From: Phyto melanocephala
Lineage: Eukaryota; Arthropoda; Insecta; Diptera; Rhinophoridae
Direction of reading: 5' to 3'
Length of the DNA: 64,000 nucleotides
NCBI GenBank assembly: GCA_941918925.1
Contig: OW799235.1
Location: forward strand, 32,539,201-32,603,200
Position numbers and translations under genes: made by a program. Below are positions 24,180 through 35,230 of the stretch, piece after piece. The notes under the pieces were generated by a model. It did no database searches. It had not been told where the DNA came from and was given only the letters and a program-made list of their open reading frames with translations. Numbering within the stretch: the stretch's first letter is position 1; every line of letters starts with the position of its first letter.

Positions 24180-24948
24180 TGATGTTTAGCAAAGACATCA
24201 TCCTCAGTGTTTGCAAAATGTAGTGGCGCCTTCAACAGATGTCGCCATCTGCAATGAATAAATGCTAATGAATATGACTAATATATTTTTATAAAAATTT
24301 AAAAAAAAAGTGGGCGTGGCACATTTATTTTCCGTAATAACGAAGACTTTGACCAAAAAACCATGTTTGCAAAATTTCAGAACCGTACATATAGTTTTGT
24401 CAGTTTTATTACGTTTTAAACTTTAAATATACACTGAGCGGTATAAATTTTCGTACATTTTGACCTATAACTCCTTTTCTAATGCATAGATTTAAGCAAT
24501 TTTTGGGGAGAAATATTCTTTTGACTCGAGAAATATATATTCGAAGTTTCATGGCTCTACGTTTATGCGTTTGGACACAATTCCTTTTTTTTCGATGTTT
24601 GAAGGACACGGTTTTTTCGACCTATTCTTGCTTTACGAGCTATAACTCTCTTTCTAATATTCCGATTAAGCCCATTTTCAATACCAAACAAACCTTGTCT
24701 ATTAGAAAGATTCTGGCAAAATTTGAGCCCTTTAGCTTTTTCGGTGCGACCTCTATCGTGCTTTCAACAGACGGACAGACGGACAGACGGACAGACGGAC
24801 AGACGGACGGACATAGCTAGATCGTCATCAAATCAAACCCCGATTCAGAATATATATACTTTATGGGGTCTAAAATGGATATTTCGATGTGTTACAAACG
24901 GAATGACAAAATGAATATACCCCCACCATTTTTTTGGTGGCGGGTATA
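24180..24948 (-). mobile_element. GTCY repeat copy C, 5' part only
   Basis: This reverse-orientation piece ends at GGTGGCGGGTATA. It holds the longest (GACGGACA)n tract of the window (24769-24812) and the block around CGAGAAATATATATTCGAAG that is also in copies A and D. Its inner limit matches the same point as in copy D (AATGAATAAATGCTAAT...), so B plus C may be one rearranged D-like element. The 112- and 63-residue ORFs across it are microsatellite translations. Confidence 0.7.
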
Positions 24949-24980
24949 AAAATTGGACGTCATAAAACTCATCATGTAAA

Positions 24981-25211
24981 TTGTGTGTTATGTTGTAGCA
25001 TTCAATTTAGCCAGTGTCGACAAAAATATACTTTTTCAAATTATTCTTTTATTTTCAAAATTAAATTATTTTATAAAAATATAAGAAAAAACTATAAATG
25101 AAATCACGCCTAAATACAAACTTTAAGTAACTAGTGAAAAAATTTTGACAATTTCATGCACAAAAAACACTAACAAAATGCCTGTTGTTTTTGCTATTAT
25201 ATTTTTTGTAG
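24981..25211. other. Flank, nothing recognised
   Basis: AT-rich sequence between the composite element and a single CAAGGC-type terminus. Confidence 0.4.
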
Positions 25212-25238
25212 TTATGCGGTCACCTGATGGATTCGCCT
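25212..25238 (-). repeat. Solitary CAAGGC-type terminus
   Basis: Read on the minus strand, CAAGGCGAATCCATCAGGTG matches the ends of the elements at 5751 and 28505. No partner end was found within the window, so this is an orphan end or a truncated copy lying to the left. Confidence 0.4.
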
Positions 25239-26812
25239 TGTTTTATTCAACTAAAAATGTCAAGCGAATTGAAAGGTCAAAAAACAATCAGGTTGTGGCA
25301 AAAAACGGGGCATCAGTGCCATGTTGAAAAGCAATCGCTATATTTCAAGAAGAGAAGTGCCTCGTTAAGTGGATTATTTGGAGTTTTTTGTACACAAAGT
25401 CATTAAGGATGCTGCCTGAAAGCTTCTAAAAAACTAAAGATTTTTATATTGCAGACTAACAGGAAAATATTGATAGCAAAAGGCATTTTAAATTTTTTTT
25501 TTAATTTCTGGTAGGCTAATTGCCTTTGTGCATTAGAAGCAGGTATTTTGTGACAACTAGCAGATGAATTTTTAAAATTTATTTATGTCAGAAAGTGCTT
25601 GGAAAAGCGACTTAAGCTATTTGTTAAATAGTTAATCCAACTTAGGCTTTTGCCATTTTAGTAATGTGCTCTTGGAGCCCCGAAAAGCAATTTTACCGAA
25701 CTGTACAGAACTGAAATAAAAACAAAAGAACTGGGCTTTAGTCAGTCACTTAAAATTAAAACAATTTTAGCGAAAAGTATTATTCAACAGCTGGAAAGAA
25801 AAATAATACCATAAACGACTACCTTACCTTAATGACTACTTAAATAAAAAAAACTCATTGGGAAATTTAAAGTAAACGATATCTGTAATATCTTAAAAAA
25901 ATGTTTAATGGACAATTTTTTCAAACGCATTGCTTAGAACTAAATTTTATTGCAACTAGTTGCTTAATTAAGAAGATTAGCATAAACAAAAATATTTATA
26001 CATAATATTTTTATAAAAAAAAAGAGTTAACTGTTGTTTAACAGACATGAGTTAATATTGTTCTTGCAATGAAAATTAACACGAAATAAATTTTGTGTCA
26101 GTGAATTGAAAATTAGTGGCTAACAACAAATTTCATTTAAAATGCCTTTCCTAACGCACACGGATTTTTGCTAAAATTCTTGTTTTCTTTCTGCTCCATA
26201 TTTACATGTTCATGTGCAATGTACATTCATCGTACAAACTGTATGTCAATACACAAAATGTTAAAAAAAAATCGTTTCCACATACCCGGGGCAGTGATTA
26301 AAGTCAACAATGACTTAAAACCTCTATTTGACACATTTTCTCATGAACATCAAATGTTTACTTGTAGTGACCAATAATGCAGTGGTAAGAACATCATTTC
26401 ATGATGAAATAATCACAACAATTTATCGTTTACATTGTAATTTTACCCTATTCCCGGCTTTTTAGAAGAATTTAATTTAAAAATCAATGTTGACTCTGAT
26501 TTCACTAGAAGATGGAATTTTTGTGTACATTTGTCATACATTTAAGCCTGTGGAGTTCGTAAAGTGAAAATTAATATATTGAAAGTAAATTATTTTTACT
26601 GATTTAAAACAATGACACTTTGTAGGAAGCATAAGAAAAGATTATAAAAACAACGTTCCATAGTTTAATCATTTAAATGGGGAACTCATTATAAATGGCA
26701 ATATTTTAAATAAGACAATTCACATCGGTTACGAGGCTTTTACTATCATGGTAAGAACCAATTAATTACAGTAAATTGGCTATTACGATAATTTAATGTA
26801 ATTTACGGCTTA
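25239..26812. other. AT-rich non-coding DNA
   Basis: Nothing recognised. The ORF at 26168-26377 has a hydrophobic start but no supporting context. Confidence 0.45.
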
Positions 26813-27037
26813 GGTTAGGTTAGGTAAGGTTGAAAAGGAGGGGCAATAAAAGCCCAAACCCACGGCAGGTATACAGTTATGCCCAATTGGCATGTTGTGC
26901 GCTCCATATGAATAGTATAGTAAGAATAGAAATAGAATAAAAGAGAAAGAGAATCAGACCAGTCCAGAGTTTCTGGCGGGAGTCAAATCCGCAATCCCCA
27001 AACCAGCAGACCAGCACACCACTGACTATTCCATCGG
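26813..27037 (-). mobile_element. tRNA-derived SINE
   Basis: On the minus strand the head reads CCCCGATGGAATAGTCAGTG, with an A-box-like TAGTCAGTGGT, and about 35 bases later GGATTTGACTCCC, a B-box-like sequence (9 of 11 against GGTTCGANTCC). The body follows, and the 3' tail is ACCTAACCTAA. On the plus strand this tail appears as GGTTAGGTTAGG. GGCTTA flanks both sides (26807-26812 and 27038-27043) as a possible short duplication. Such SINEs are transcribed by RNA polymerase III from the internal boxes and moved by a LINE. Confidence 0.7.
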
Positions 27038-27903
27038 GGCTTAATAAACATAATTAATTAGAGTTTAATTTCATTATATATGTTTACCTATTAAAAGAAT
27101 AACAACTGTTATTCACTCTGAATGTTTCATTTTCATTATCGGTTTCAGCCAATGTTTTTTGAAAGTATTTGCATTAAAAGTATCCGTTTTGCAATTCTCT
27201 GCTATTAAACCAACATGTTAATAGCAACTTTGACAGTTTTCAAAGATTTCTTCATTAATAATTTTTATAATTTCATATATTCTAGAGTTTTATTCACAAT
27301 TGCTTTTTTATATTTTAAAGTATTCATTTGTTATCCTCTTTTGTTTATTTTTATTCTAACTATTGTTGCACATTTTTTGCATTCCTACATTTTAATTATA
27401 TTTCAGTATAATAAATAATAATCTCGTTGTATAGAAAATAACGACAAAGTAATTAACTAAATAAAATAAATAAATCTCCTTGAGTGGTTGCCACCTGCAC
27501 TGACATATGCTGACTAAGCTGCATACGCTTCCAGTCTTTGTACCAATTTCTTTATTTAGATCTTTGATAAGATTTAATATATATTTTATTTGTCTGAAAT
27601 TTTATAAAAAATTTGTAGGACCAACATTCACATAGGTGGTAAAAACAAGTTCGAAAAGTTGCCCATTAAAATCAGAGAATAGTCAGAACTATAGTTTGTT
27701 TTATTTTTAATAATTTTATTATCATCGAAAAATGACACAGGAAACACCAGGGGATTCTAATAGAGGCTCGGCTACCCCAAAGTATTTTTATATTCCTTTC
27801 TCTATTCATACGTCTTATAGTAATAATTAAATTGTTAAATTTCATTTAAACGTAGGGCTACAGAAAGCGGCATTAATAAAGAATCTTTAAATATAATCTG
27901 TTA
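27038..27903. other. AT-rich non-coding DNA
   Basis: Nothing recognised beyond AT-rich sequence; the 67-residue ORF at 27215 is hydrophobic low-complexity. Confidence 0.45.
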
Positions 27904-28079
27904 CAGTCAAATCCCGATAATACATACCCCGATAAAACGTAATTCCCGATAATTCTTAACAAACTGTCGGTTCCTTGAAAAAATCTCGTTAATTCGTCCC
28001 TAGCTAATTCGTAATTTTTGTTCAAATAAATTCTTCTTTACTGTTATAGATCGTAACTGTTTGCTAACTACCACTTAAA

Positions 28080-28330
28080 TTTCGTAATAAAAACAACAGA
28101 AACGTGAAAGAATGCTAAAAGCTGACAATATAGAATGTGATGACGACGACAATAATGGCGACAACGAAGTTCCCTTAATGACGAATAAGGCTGCAAAAGT
28201 GGCAATTAATAAATAAGGATTTTATGTCTCCGATCACAATGTGGACGAAGAAATTTTTAATTCCTTGATAAAAATAGAAAATACCTTGGACAACCTCCGT
28301 GAGAAAAGTCTGAAACAAATGCAAATCACT
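28080..28330 (+). pseudogene. Transposase C-terminal relic of the pogo-like element
   Basis: The plus strand shows an acidic run ECDDDDNNGDNEVPLM, a stop (TAA at about 28216), then SDHNVDEEIFNSLIKIENTL and NLREKSLKQMQI. Acidic linkers and a short helical tail close pogo/Tigger/jerky-type proteins, and the location inside matching TIRs supports this. No DDE or HTH part was recognised. The reading is inference from position and composition. Confidence 0.5.
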
Positions 28331-28504
28331 CTTTTAAAAAAAAAAATAATTTTAGATAATGTAAATATGTATTAACATTATGTATTTTAAGTTAAGAAAA
28401 TGAATTTGTAAGTTTTATTTTTATTTTATTGCCTTTTGATTGCTACTAAAATTACACGTATTTTACGCTATGTAAATGAATTTACTATTTTATTTACTTT
28501 GTAT

Positions 28505-29446
28505 CAAGGCAAATTTATTCATCAGGAAATCGCAGTCCTACAACAAATACAACAATTCAAAAACAACATGTATTTTGTTGATAGAATTTTTCTTTCAGAT
28601 GTCACAGTCAGCTGTATAAAATTAACCGAAAAAGTGAAAAAGAAAAACAAAAATTTTTCTGGTTAAATAATTTAAAGCAATAATTATTTATTAAATTAGT
28701 TTTGGTATAAGTAAGTCTTGGGAAACATGAATTCGCGGTTGTTTGGCTAGGGGTAACATTTCTTTAACTGCAAAATCAAAAATAATTTTTTTTTATAAAT
28801 CTGTTTGTTTTTGTCTTTTAGAATTACCAAATGACAATCCAGGAAGTGCAAAATCATTACAAATTAAGTCAAAAAAACTAGTGGCCGGTTAATTGGCTGA
28901 AGGAAAAGAAGAAGAATGGAACCTCTCCACTGCCAGGAATATTGAAAAGGGACCTGTTTGTAAATTTATTACTGCTCTGCATCATTCAAGCAAACTTTAA
29001 GAAAATAAAATCTTAAACTAGGGATACAAATATACGGCGGAACTTCCATCTTTTTGCATACCAAAAATCGTTAAAGTAAAATAATGCAATTAAGAACTAG
29101 TTTCTAAACTATAAATATCGTGATGTAGTGCAATTCTGCATTTGCGAACAGATCTAAGATCTACAAACTCAAGTTCAAGTTGTATTTGCAATTAAATTAT
29201 CATTATCTTAACATATATTATTAAATATTTTTTAATAAAGACATAAAAATAAAATTTATTTACAAAATAATTGAAAAATTAATTAAATTCCATATCACAT
29301 TTAATTGTCAAACAAACAAAAAACAAAATTTACTATGAATTTACAGACACAAACGTAAACAATGTTGACATCTGAAAATTAAATCAAGTGAAGAAAAAAA
29401 TAGTCAGCTGTTCAAATAGGAGTACCTGATGAATAAATTTGCCTTG
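28505..29446. mobile_element. 942-bp TIR element nested in the pogo-like element
   Basis: CAAGGCAAATTTATTCATC at 28505 is inverted at 29428-29446 over a perfect 22 bp. The flanks ACTTTGTAT (28496-28504) and ACTTTATAT (29447-29455) form a 9-bp near-duplication. Subterminal CAGCTG occurs near both ends. No family motif was found in the ORFs inside. The termini relate it to the MITE at 5751. Confidence 0.75.
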
Positions 29447-29642
29447 ACTTTATATTTTATTTTTAATAATTGTTTTTTATGTTTCTTTTTATAGTTTTAG
29501 TAAATAAATTGATAAACCTTATTAATTCGTATTTATTTTATTTTAACCCCGTTAAATCGAAACCCCGCTAAATCGAAAACCCCTATAATTCGCAAGAAAT
29601 GGCCTGTCCCTTACGATTACGTATTATCGGGATTTGACTGTA

Positions 29643-30404
29643 GTTCCATTTATAGACACCTTCTTTAACTACTTTCTGACAATTTCTAAAATTACTGCCA
29701 TTAAAAAAAAATATTTGAGTATAGCATTAGTGTAACTTTAAAAAATAAATTTATAAAATTCTATTGAAGTGGCAACTCAGTAATTTACAAGCTTATTAAA
29801 TCAACAGTAATAGATAAACGAAGCATGCGATTCGTAAATGTGACTTTATGATCAGTATAATTATAATAAAATAAAATACAATAAAGGCGGCATGCCAAGC
29901 TTAACACTCACCTCCTTACTCACCTTAATCTTAAATTCATATAATTGCTTAATGTAGCCAGCAAAACAAGACATGCAAAAGAAAAAGTGAATGCATGATT
30001 TCAACCCATGATGAAATAAGTCAGTTTAGGTGAAACATGCATTATTTCAACATTAACGTATCGTTGGATAGCATGCTTTTATATAAATATATTAACAAAA
30101 CTTACTTCATTCTAATAAGTGCATCGAACGCAAGCATAGTAGAGGAAAAGAAACCCATGTTTCATGAGTTTATAATGTTTGTTGACATAAATTATTTGAA
30201 ATCGTGCATTTGTTTGTATTTTGAAGTACATCATTAAAGACTTTTTTTGGATTTTTAACTATTATTCTTCGTCTTGCACATATGAATTAGAAGTCATGAA
30301 AAATGCTGAATTTTTTTTTTTTTTGCTGTGTATGAATAAGAATTTTGAAGAATAATCGCCTCAATGTTTCAACATCAAAGTTAAACTAATTAGCAGACAT
30401 AACA
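29643..30404. other. AT-rich non-coding DNA
   Basis: No feature recognised. Confidence 0.45.
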
Positions 30405-30600
30405 TTGGCAAGCCTACTTTAACTCCCAGCTCTCACATAAAGCATACCTTCTATTTAATTTTGTTTTATTTTTAGTCTAAATTATCTTGCAAATCTGTTG
30501 TTCTAAATTATACTTTCTATATATTACTCTGTATATACATATGCATGTCAGACACATTTGAGTAAATGGGCGTAAAGTGGGTCTCTTATACATATAATTC
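30405..30600. repeat. Degenerate GTCY-family fragment
   Basis: CCTACTTTAACTCCCAGCTC at about 30412 echoes the CCTACTTTAACGCCCACCTC wording of the GTCY modules, and GGGCGTAAAGTGGG near 30567 echoes its inverse. Both are much decayed. Confidence 0.35.
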
Positions 30601-30741
30601 ACCAATTTGTTTTACATTTTAGTAAAATTTTGCAACTCAATTTTTATATTTAAAAAACGGTTCCAATTACAACACTATATTATGATTGAAAAGTTGGAAG
30701 AGCCATGTACAACAAATATTCTCTTTTTTCAACCACTGATA

Positions 30742-31239
30742 CACGCAAAGAAAAAACCATGGTTACACCATGATCACGACGGTCATGATGTATTCGCTAT
30801 AATAATATTTGGTTGTCGAAAACAAGTAATAGTTTTTTTTTTTTTTTTTCATCATATATTTTGTCACGATAATCAAGCATTTGTTTGAATTGTATCATTC
30901 AACGTATACTTTTCGTAAATATTTCGATATAGTTTTCATTTAAAAATAGTATAATTTAAAAAAAAATAATTTGACAAATTAACATTATATCCAAAAGCAT
31001 TAAAAAATACAAATAATCATTAAATAATAGGTGAGACAACAGTATGGTTACAAAGCAATCAATCTATGATTTTTTTAATAATAATTTGATTTTAATTGTT
31101 CTTCTTATTGCTGAATAAATTTGTATTATTTTAAAAAATTGAGATGTCAAAAAATATACAAAAATTGTAAAAAAATTGGAGAAACTTGAAAAGAAACATA
31201 AAAAAATTTAAAAAATATTGGTATAAAAATTTAAATTAA
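30742..31239. mobile_element. TA-inserting MITE (family of 50427), truncated copy
   Basis: From TA at 30740 the copy starts CACGCAAAGAAAAAACCATG and matches the 50427 element closely as far as TTTAAATTAAA at 31239, where a GTCY-related repeat begins. The right end is missing. The 93-residue ORF over its left end is not a gene. Confidence 0.75.
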
Positions 31240-31392
31240 ACAAGTAAGAGCGCTATATTCGGCCGTGTCGAATCTTATATACCCTTCACAACGTGTAGTC
31301 ATGCAATAAAAAAAAAATTTAAAAAAAAAAGTTTAAAAAAAAAATTAAAAAAAAAAATTTTAAAAAAAATTTTTTTTAAAATAATTAAAATA
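31240..31392 (+). repeat. GTCY-related repeat head plus A-rich expansion
   Basis: ACAAGTAAGAGCGCTATATT and GTGTCGAATCTTATATACCC match the ACAAGTAAGAGC end of the GTCY family but then diverge. The sequence becomes long A runs with spaced T blocks up to the Helitron insertion point. Confidence 0.6.
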
Positions 31393-31412
31393 TCTATATA
31401 TATAAAAGTGAA

Positions 31413-31453
<41 letters not shown>

Positions 31454-32153
31454 GCTATAGACTCTGAAACTGTAAAACCGATCGGGCTCAAACTTTGGTA
31501 AGTTGTTGTACACATACCGGGGAGTGTTTATGGATGAAAAAAAGTGGGCGGGGCCACGCCCATAAACAATTAGTTATCAGTTTTAGCTACTTGCACTTGA
31601 CCGATTTTTCTGAAACTATGCACACATATCGAGCTGTCATGACTAAATAATTTCGTGATAAAAAAAGTGGGCGGGGCCACGCCCCTAAAAAAGTTTTAAC
31701 TTTGAGGTACTTGCACTGGACCGATTTTTCTGAAACTTTGCACACATATTAAGCTGTCGTGACTTTATAACTTCGTGATTAAAAAGTGGGCGGGACCACG
31801 CCCATAAAAAAAGGCTATAATTTTGAGGTACTTGCATCAGACCGATTTTTCTGAAACTTTGCACACATATTGAGCTGTCATGACTAAATAATTTCAAGAT
31901 TAGAAAAGTGGGCAGTGCCACGCCCATAAAAAAAAGGTATCATTTTGAGGTACTTGCACTGGACCGATTATTCTGAAACTTTGCACACATATTGAGCTAT
32001 TATGACTTTACAATTTCGTGATTAGAAAAGTGGGCAATGCCACGCCCATAAAAATATTATAATATTTAGGTTTTTGCACTTGATATTCAATTAAAATTCA
32101 GAATGCATTTCAATTCATTAAGGGGCGTAGCAACGCGCGCCGGGTTTGGCTAG
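31393..32153 (+). mobile_element. Helitron-like non-autonomous element
   Basis: The start TCTATATATATAAAAGTG (preceded by A) leads into a (GT)n tract. The 3' end is AACGCGCGCCGGGTTTGGCTAG followed by T, so the element lies between A and T with TC...CTAG termini, as Helitrons do. The GC-rich stretch just before CTAG is where the 3' hairpin is expected, but I do not see a long stem. There is no Rep/helicase coding. The middle is a tandem array. Confidence 0.75.
31541..32060 (+). repeat. Five-copy ~120-bp tandem array inside the Helitron
   Basis: Units begin at GTGGGCGGGGCCACGCCC-type wording at 31544, 31667, 31786, 31908 and 32030 (spacing 123, 119, 122, 122). Each contains GAGGTACTTGCACTGGACCG and TTTGCACACATATTGAGCT. 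The minus-strand 80-residue ORF is translation of this array. Confidence 0.9.
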
Positions 32154-32800
32154 TATAATATAAAACAAAAAAAAATAAAAAAAAAATTAAAAAAATAATA
32201 AAAAAATATTAATTAAAAAAATAATAATAAAAATATAAATAATATATTAAATAAAAATTAAAAAAAAATAAAAAAAATTTAAAAAAAAATAAAAAAAAAT
32301 TTTTTTGGCTCAGCTGGGATTCGATGCCATGTTTACTCTAAACAGTATACACGTTTGTATGTATGTATGTTGTTGTTGTAATGTTGTTTTTGTGAAAAAA
32401 AATCGAGGTGGTCGTGGGTTCTTGCTCATATCTCAGTTGTTTATGTACCGATGTTTCTGATTCCGATCTACTCCCGAATATTTCTGATATTTTAACACCT
32501 CACCCGGGTCCAAGCGATGTCGGGGGGCTTCAAAAAGTTGATTTCAACATACACACAGATTTGAAATTTTTATTCAATTTATGAGTTTATCTAAAACAAG
32601 ATATTTTTATTGTATAAATAATTTTGGTTAAAGTTAGAAACTAAAGATATAAGAAATTAAATAGTAGCAATTCAAACTAAGCCAACAAAAATAATGTATA
32701 CTTTGATACAAAGAGATCTTTGTACACCTATTAAAAAAATAATAAATTTTTTATGGTATTAAATTAACACAAAATTGGTGGTGAGTATTAAAACATCAAA
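32154..32800 (+). repeat. Remainder of the GTCY-related repeat
   Basis: A-rich low-complexity DNA to about 32306 continues the expansion seen before the Helitron. It then becomes more complex (TCAGCTGGGATTCGATGCC, CTCACCCGGGTCCAAGCG) and near 32765 shows ACACAAAATTGGTGGTGAGT, which matches the other end of the GTCY family. The Helitron therefore appears to have split this repeat. Confidence 0.45.
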
Positions 32801-34029
32801 TACAGCGCCATTACTTATTTTGTTTTTTTTTTTAAATTAAAGAAATCTAAATTTGTCATTTAAGAATTTTTCATATTAAAAACAATTTATTTTTTGGTTG
32901 ACATGTGCCTACATATTTTATTACTTCATCTCCCAAACACCGCAATTTTGCAGCGTGACTACAACAGCCCGTTACAATATTTCTGCTTCCAATGAAAATG
33001 CCTAGTACTTTAGCAAAATATAATTTATTTTTGCTATAAAACAATTGCAATCCTTTACCCCAAAATATAATAAATCTATAATAACCACACATAAATTACA
33101 AAAAAAAAGTTTCAGAGTAAAAAAGAAGATGGAAGAGCTGAAATGAGTTCATATTGTACAGATGTGTGTATGTACATACAATAAGTGTAATAAAATATTA
33201 AAATTGCGCTAAAAACCTATATTTATTCAGTTTAATATTTATGTAGAAAGATCTTCTGTACACGGATAAACTTCAATAATATGTATCAGTGCAAAAACTT
33301 ATAAAGACACTAGAGTTCAACGTGTTACTGTAGCGTATTCTAAGATGATTAGATCTATCTTAATATCGCGGTTAATTACTTAAGTTTATTGGAACATAAT
33401 GCTAAAGCTCAATGACAAAAACTACAACAACCAAAAAACTATAATGTTTATAAAAATTAAATGTTGCCTAACTAGTTGCTAGTAGTTGACTGCTTTATTC
33501 AAAAAAAATATTAAGGGTTGGTTAAGCATTAATGAATCAAATTTTAATCAAATCAGCAGCTAATATATAATTATTTTTAAAAATTTCAATTTATGGAAGC
33601 ATTCACTTAGTTCACGATATCCAAGTTGAACTGTACGTAGTGATATCTACATACACACAAAATACCCTGCCAACAATTTCTAACAAAAACTGCCTCGAGG
33701 CCTAACAAAATAACATTAAAGATGTCGGAGAGTTCGATACAAGTTAAAAACAACGGCATCGGAAAAGCAGAGACCTCGTGATGCCATCTTACATTACTCC
33801 TAGTTATTTATTTCCGCAAAGCTTGTGTACCTTTTTTAAAGCGCGTAACAAAAGTGTCATATAAAAAACTAACTTTAAATAATTAATAATTTGTTTAAAA
33901 CTGTTTAAAGTGTTTAAAGTGTAATGCCTAAAATAGTATGAACTTTTTTACTAAAAAAATTCTTTACACGAAGAAAAAGGGATATAGAGGCTTGATCTTT
34001 AATGCCTTTTGGAAACGAAATTAACGAGT
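32801..34029. other. AT-rich non-coding DNA
   Basis: No feature recognised. ORF 32871-33092 has no motif. Confidence 0.45.
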
Positions 34030-35230
34030 TCATGATGGTAAAATATCCGCGGATGGATATAAAACTTATATAAAATCATTACGTTAAAAATGAATTCAGA
34101 AGGTAAAAAGGATTTCACAAGAGAAAAACTAACTATTACTTCTGCATATATTGTCATGGGATGACTAGTTAGAGTTGAATACCACTGCAATGCTTGGACT
34201 GCTGCCGTTGGACTAAATCATAGGCGCATGCAAGACAATGGCACATTGTATTACTTTAAGGCGAATTTGGAATCGAGATGTATATAAAGAAGTAAAAGAG
34301 ACTTAGATGTCGTAAGAATGCTTGGGACAAACAAAAGTGTTCGAAAGGCTTAATCGCTTGCTCTTAACTGAATGGTCCTTGCACAAAGAGTTTGTGAATA
34401 TAACATCAGTATAATTACTGATGGGTTCTTTATGGACAGAAGGGTGCTGGTGTTTAATCACTTAAGTCAAAGCTATTCTATACATTTGGGAAAGTACGTT
34501 GTAGTTACGATACAAAGATAAAGCGTTTGCTGCACACGTTTTATCATTTTATGAATTCTCAAGTATGAGAGAAGAACATTTTTCTGCACTTGACAAGCAG
34601 TCGGTTGTAAAACACGTCTGGTGGGCCAATATAAACCTATTTTAGGTTTTTTATTGTATTCTTAACCTGAATAAATGTGACTCTACAAGTTCAATGATGC
34701 TTATATATGTTAGGGTACACGTGTCACAGCTGAGGACGATCTTGAAAAAGACAAACAAAAAACAAACACCTTTAAATAGAAAAACTCTACAAACCTTTAA
34801 GGTAGACGGAGGAACCATTATATGGTACTCAAGAAGCCCTGGAGCAAAACTAAAGTAAATATGGTTGCATTTTATCGAAATACAGTGAGCTGATAATGTG
34901 GTTTACTGAGACTTTTGTCTGCGCTTCCACCATTAGCTAGAGAAAAATTTACGATCACAGGCAGGCACGTGTAAGGCGAGGATGCTATAGGTGACCTCAG
35001 TCTTAGAGATATGTTTCCAATTACGAATCACCAACAGGAAGTGTGATATAATTTTCTTATTTAGAGTAAATGGCGGTATCGGCATATGATTCAGAAAAGT
35101 AAGATATGCAGACCGATAACCTTTAAATCACTGGGAACTGAAGATTATTTAAAAGGGACCATAGTGGTCTACTTCGATATTCATCGCACATATTGACTTC
35201 TAGAAAAGCAGTTATCAAAACTAAAATTAT
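34030..35230 (+). pseudogene. Non-LTR retrotransposon, decayed RT/RNase H end
   Basis: In shifting plus-strand frames I see, in order, VKYPRMDIKLI...NHYVKN (34050 on, corresponding to the KYLGVxLD...WxxHV motif after the RT fingers), MLGLLPLD (about 34190, the LEVLLxLPPLD motif), ITDGFFMD then VFNHLSQSYSIHLGKY (34413-34500, the start of an RNase H domain with its first Asp), and LSREKFTI...(34930 on) and SLGTEDYL (35130), like the C-terminal region with CCHC zinc finger remains. The gene type makes RNA-templated DNA at the target site. The order and an RNase H domain suggest an I/LOA/R1-type clade. Stops and frameshifts abound; the N-terminal parts are missing. Confidence 0.6.

Larger units (their letters stand above)
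21522..24980. mobile_element. Composite element bounded by 32-bp inverted repeats
   Basis: The left end TTTACATGATGAATTTTATG (running on to GACGTCCAATTTT, 21522-21553) recurs in inverse at 24949-24980 with one mismatch. The left end is itself followed by GGACGTCAT, making a small palindrome around CCAATTTTGG. Inside lie GTCY copy B, a repeat block and GTCY copy C. The right repeat abuts the TATACCC end of copy C with no gap, so a palindromic MITE may have been opened by the GTCY insertion. The repeats are certain; the order of events is inference. Confidence 0.6.
27904..29640 (+). mobile_element. pogo/Tigger-like DNA transposon, 1.74 kb, decayed
   Basis: The ends CAGTCAAATCCCGATAATAC (27904) and its inverse at 29621-29640 are identical over about 22 bp and are bounded by TA on each side (27902-27903, 29641-29642). 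The subterminal wording (CCCGATAA, CCCCGNTAAAT repeats) is typical of pogo/Tigger elements. Only a short coding relic survives, because the centre is taken up by a younger TIR element (28505-29446). Confidence 0.85.

Noticed and set aside
24482..24914. ORFs with repeated TDGQTDRR peptide
   Set aside because: They are translations of the GACGGACA microsatellite and adjoining repeat sequence of GTCY copy C.
25145..25327. 60-codon ORF with hydrophobic start
   Set aside because: It overlaps a CAAGGC-type transposon terminus and has no other support.
26811..26835. Telomere-like GGTTAGGTTAGGTAAGGT
   Set aside because: It is the tail of a tRNA-derived SINE; the run is too short and too internal for a telomere.
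30607..30888. 93-codon ORF
   Set aside because: It crosses the left end of a TA-inserting MITE and a long T run, giving a poly-Phe stretch.
31685..31927. 80-codon minus-strand ORF with internal repeats
   Set aside because: It translates the 120-bp tandem array of the Helitron; the repeated residues follow the DNA units.
31541..32060. CRISPR-like array
   Set aside because: The units are contiguous near-identical 120-bp repeats with no unique spacers, inside a Helitron in eukaryotic DNA.
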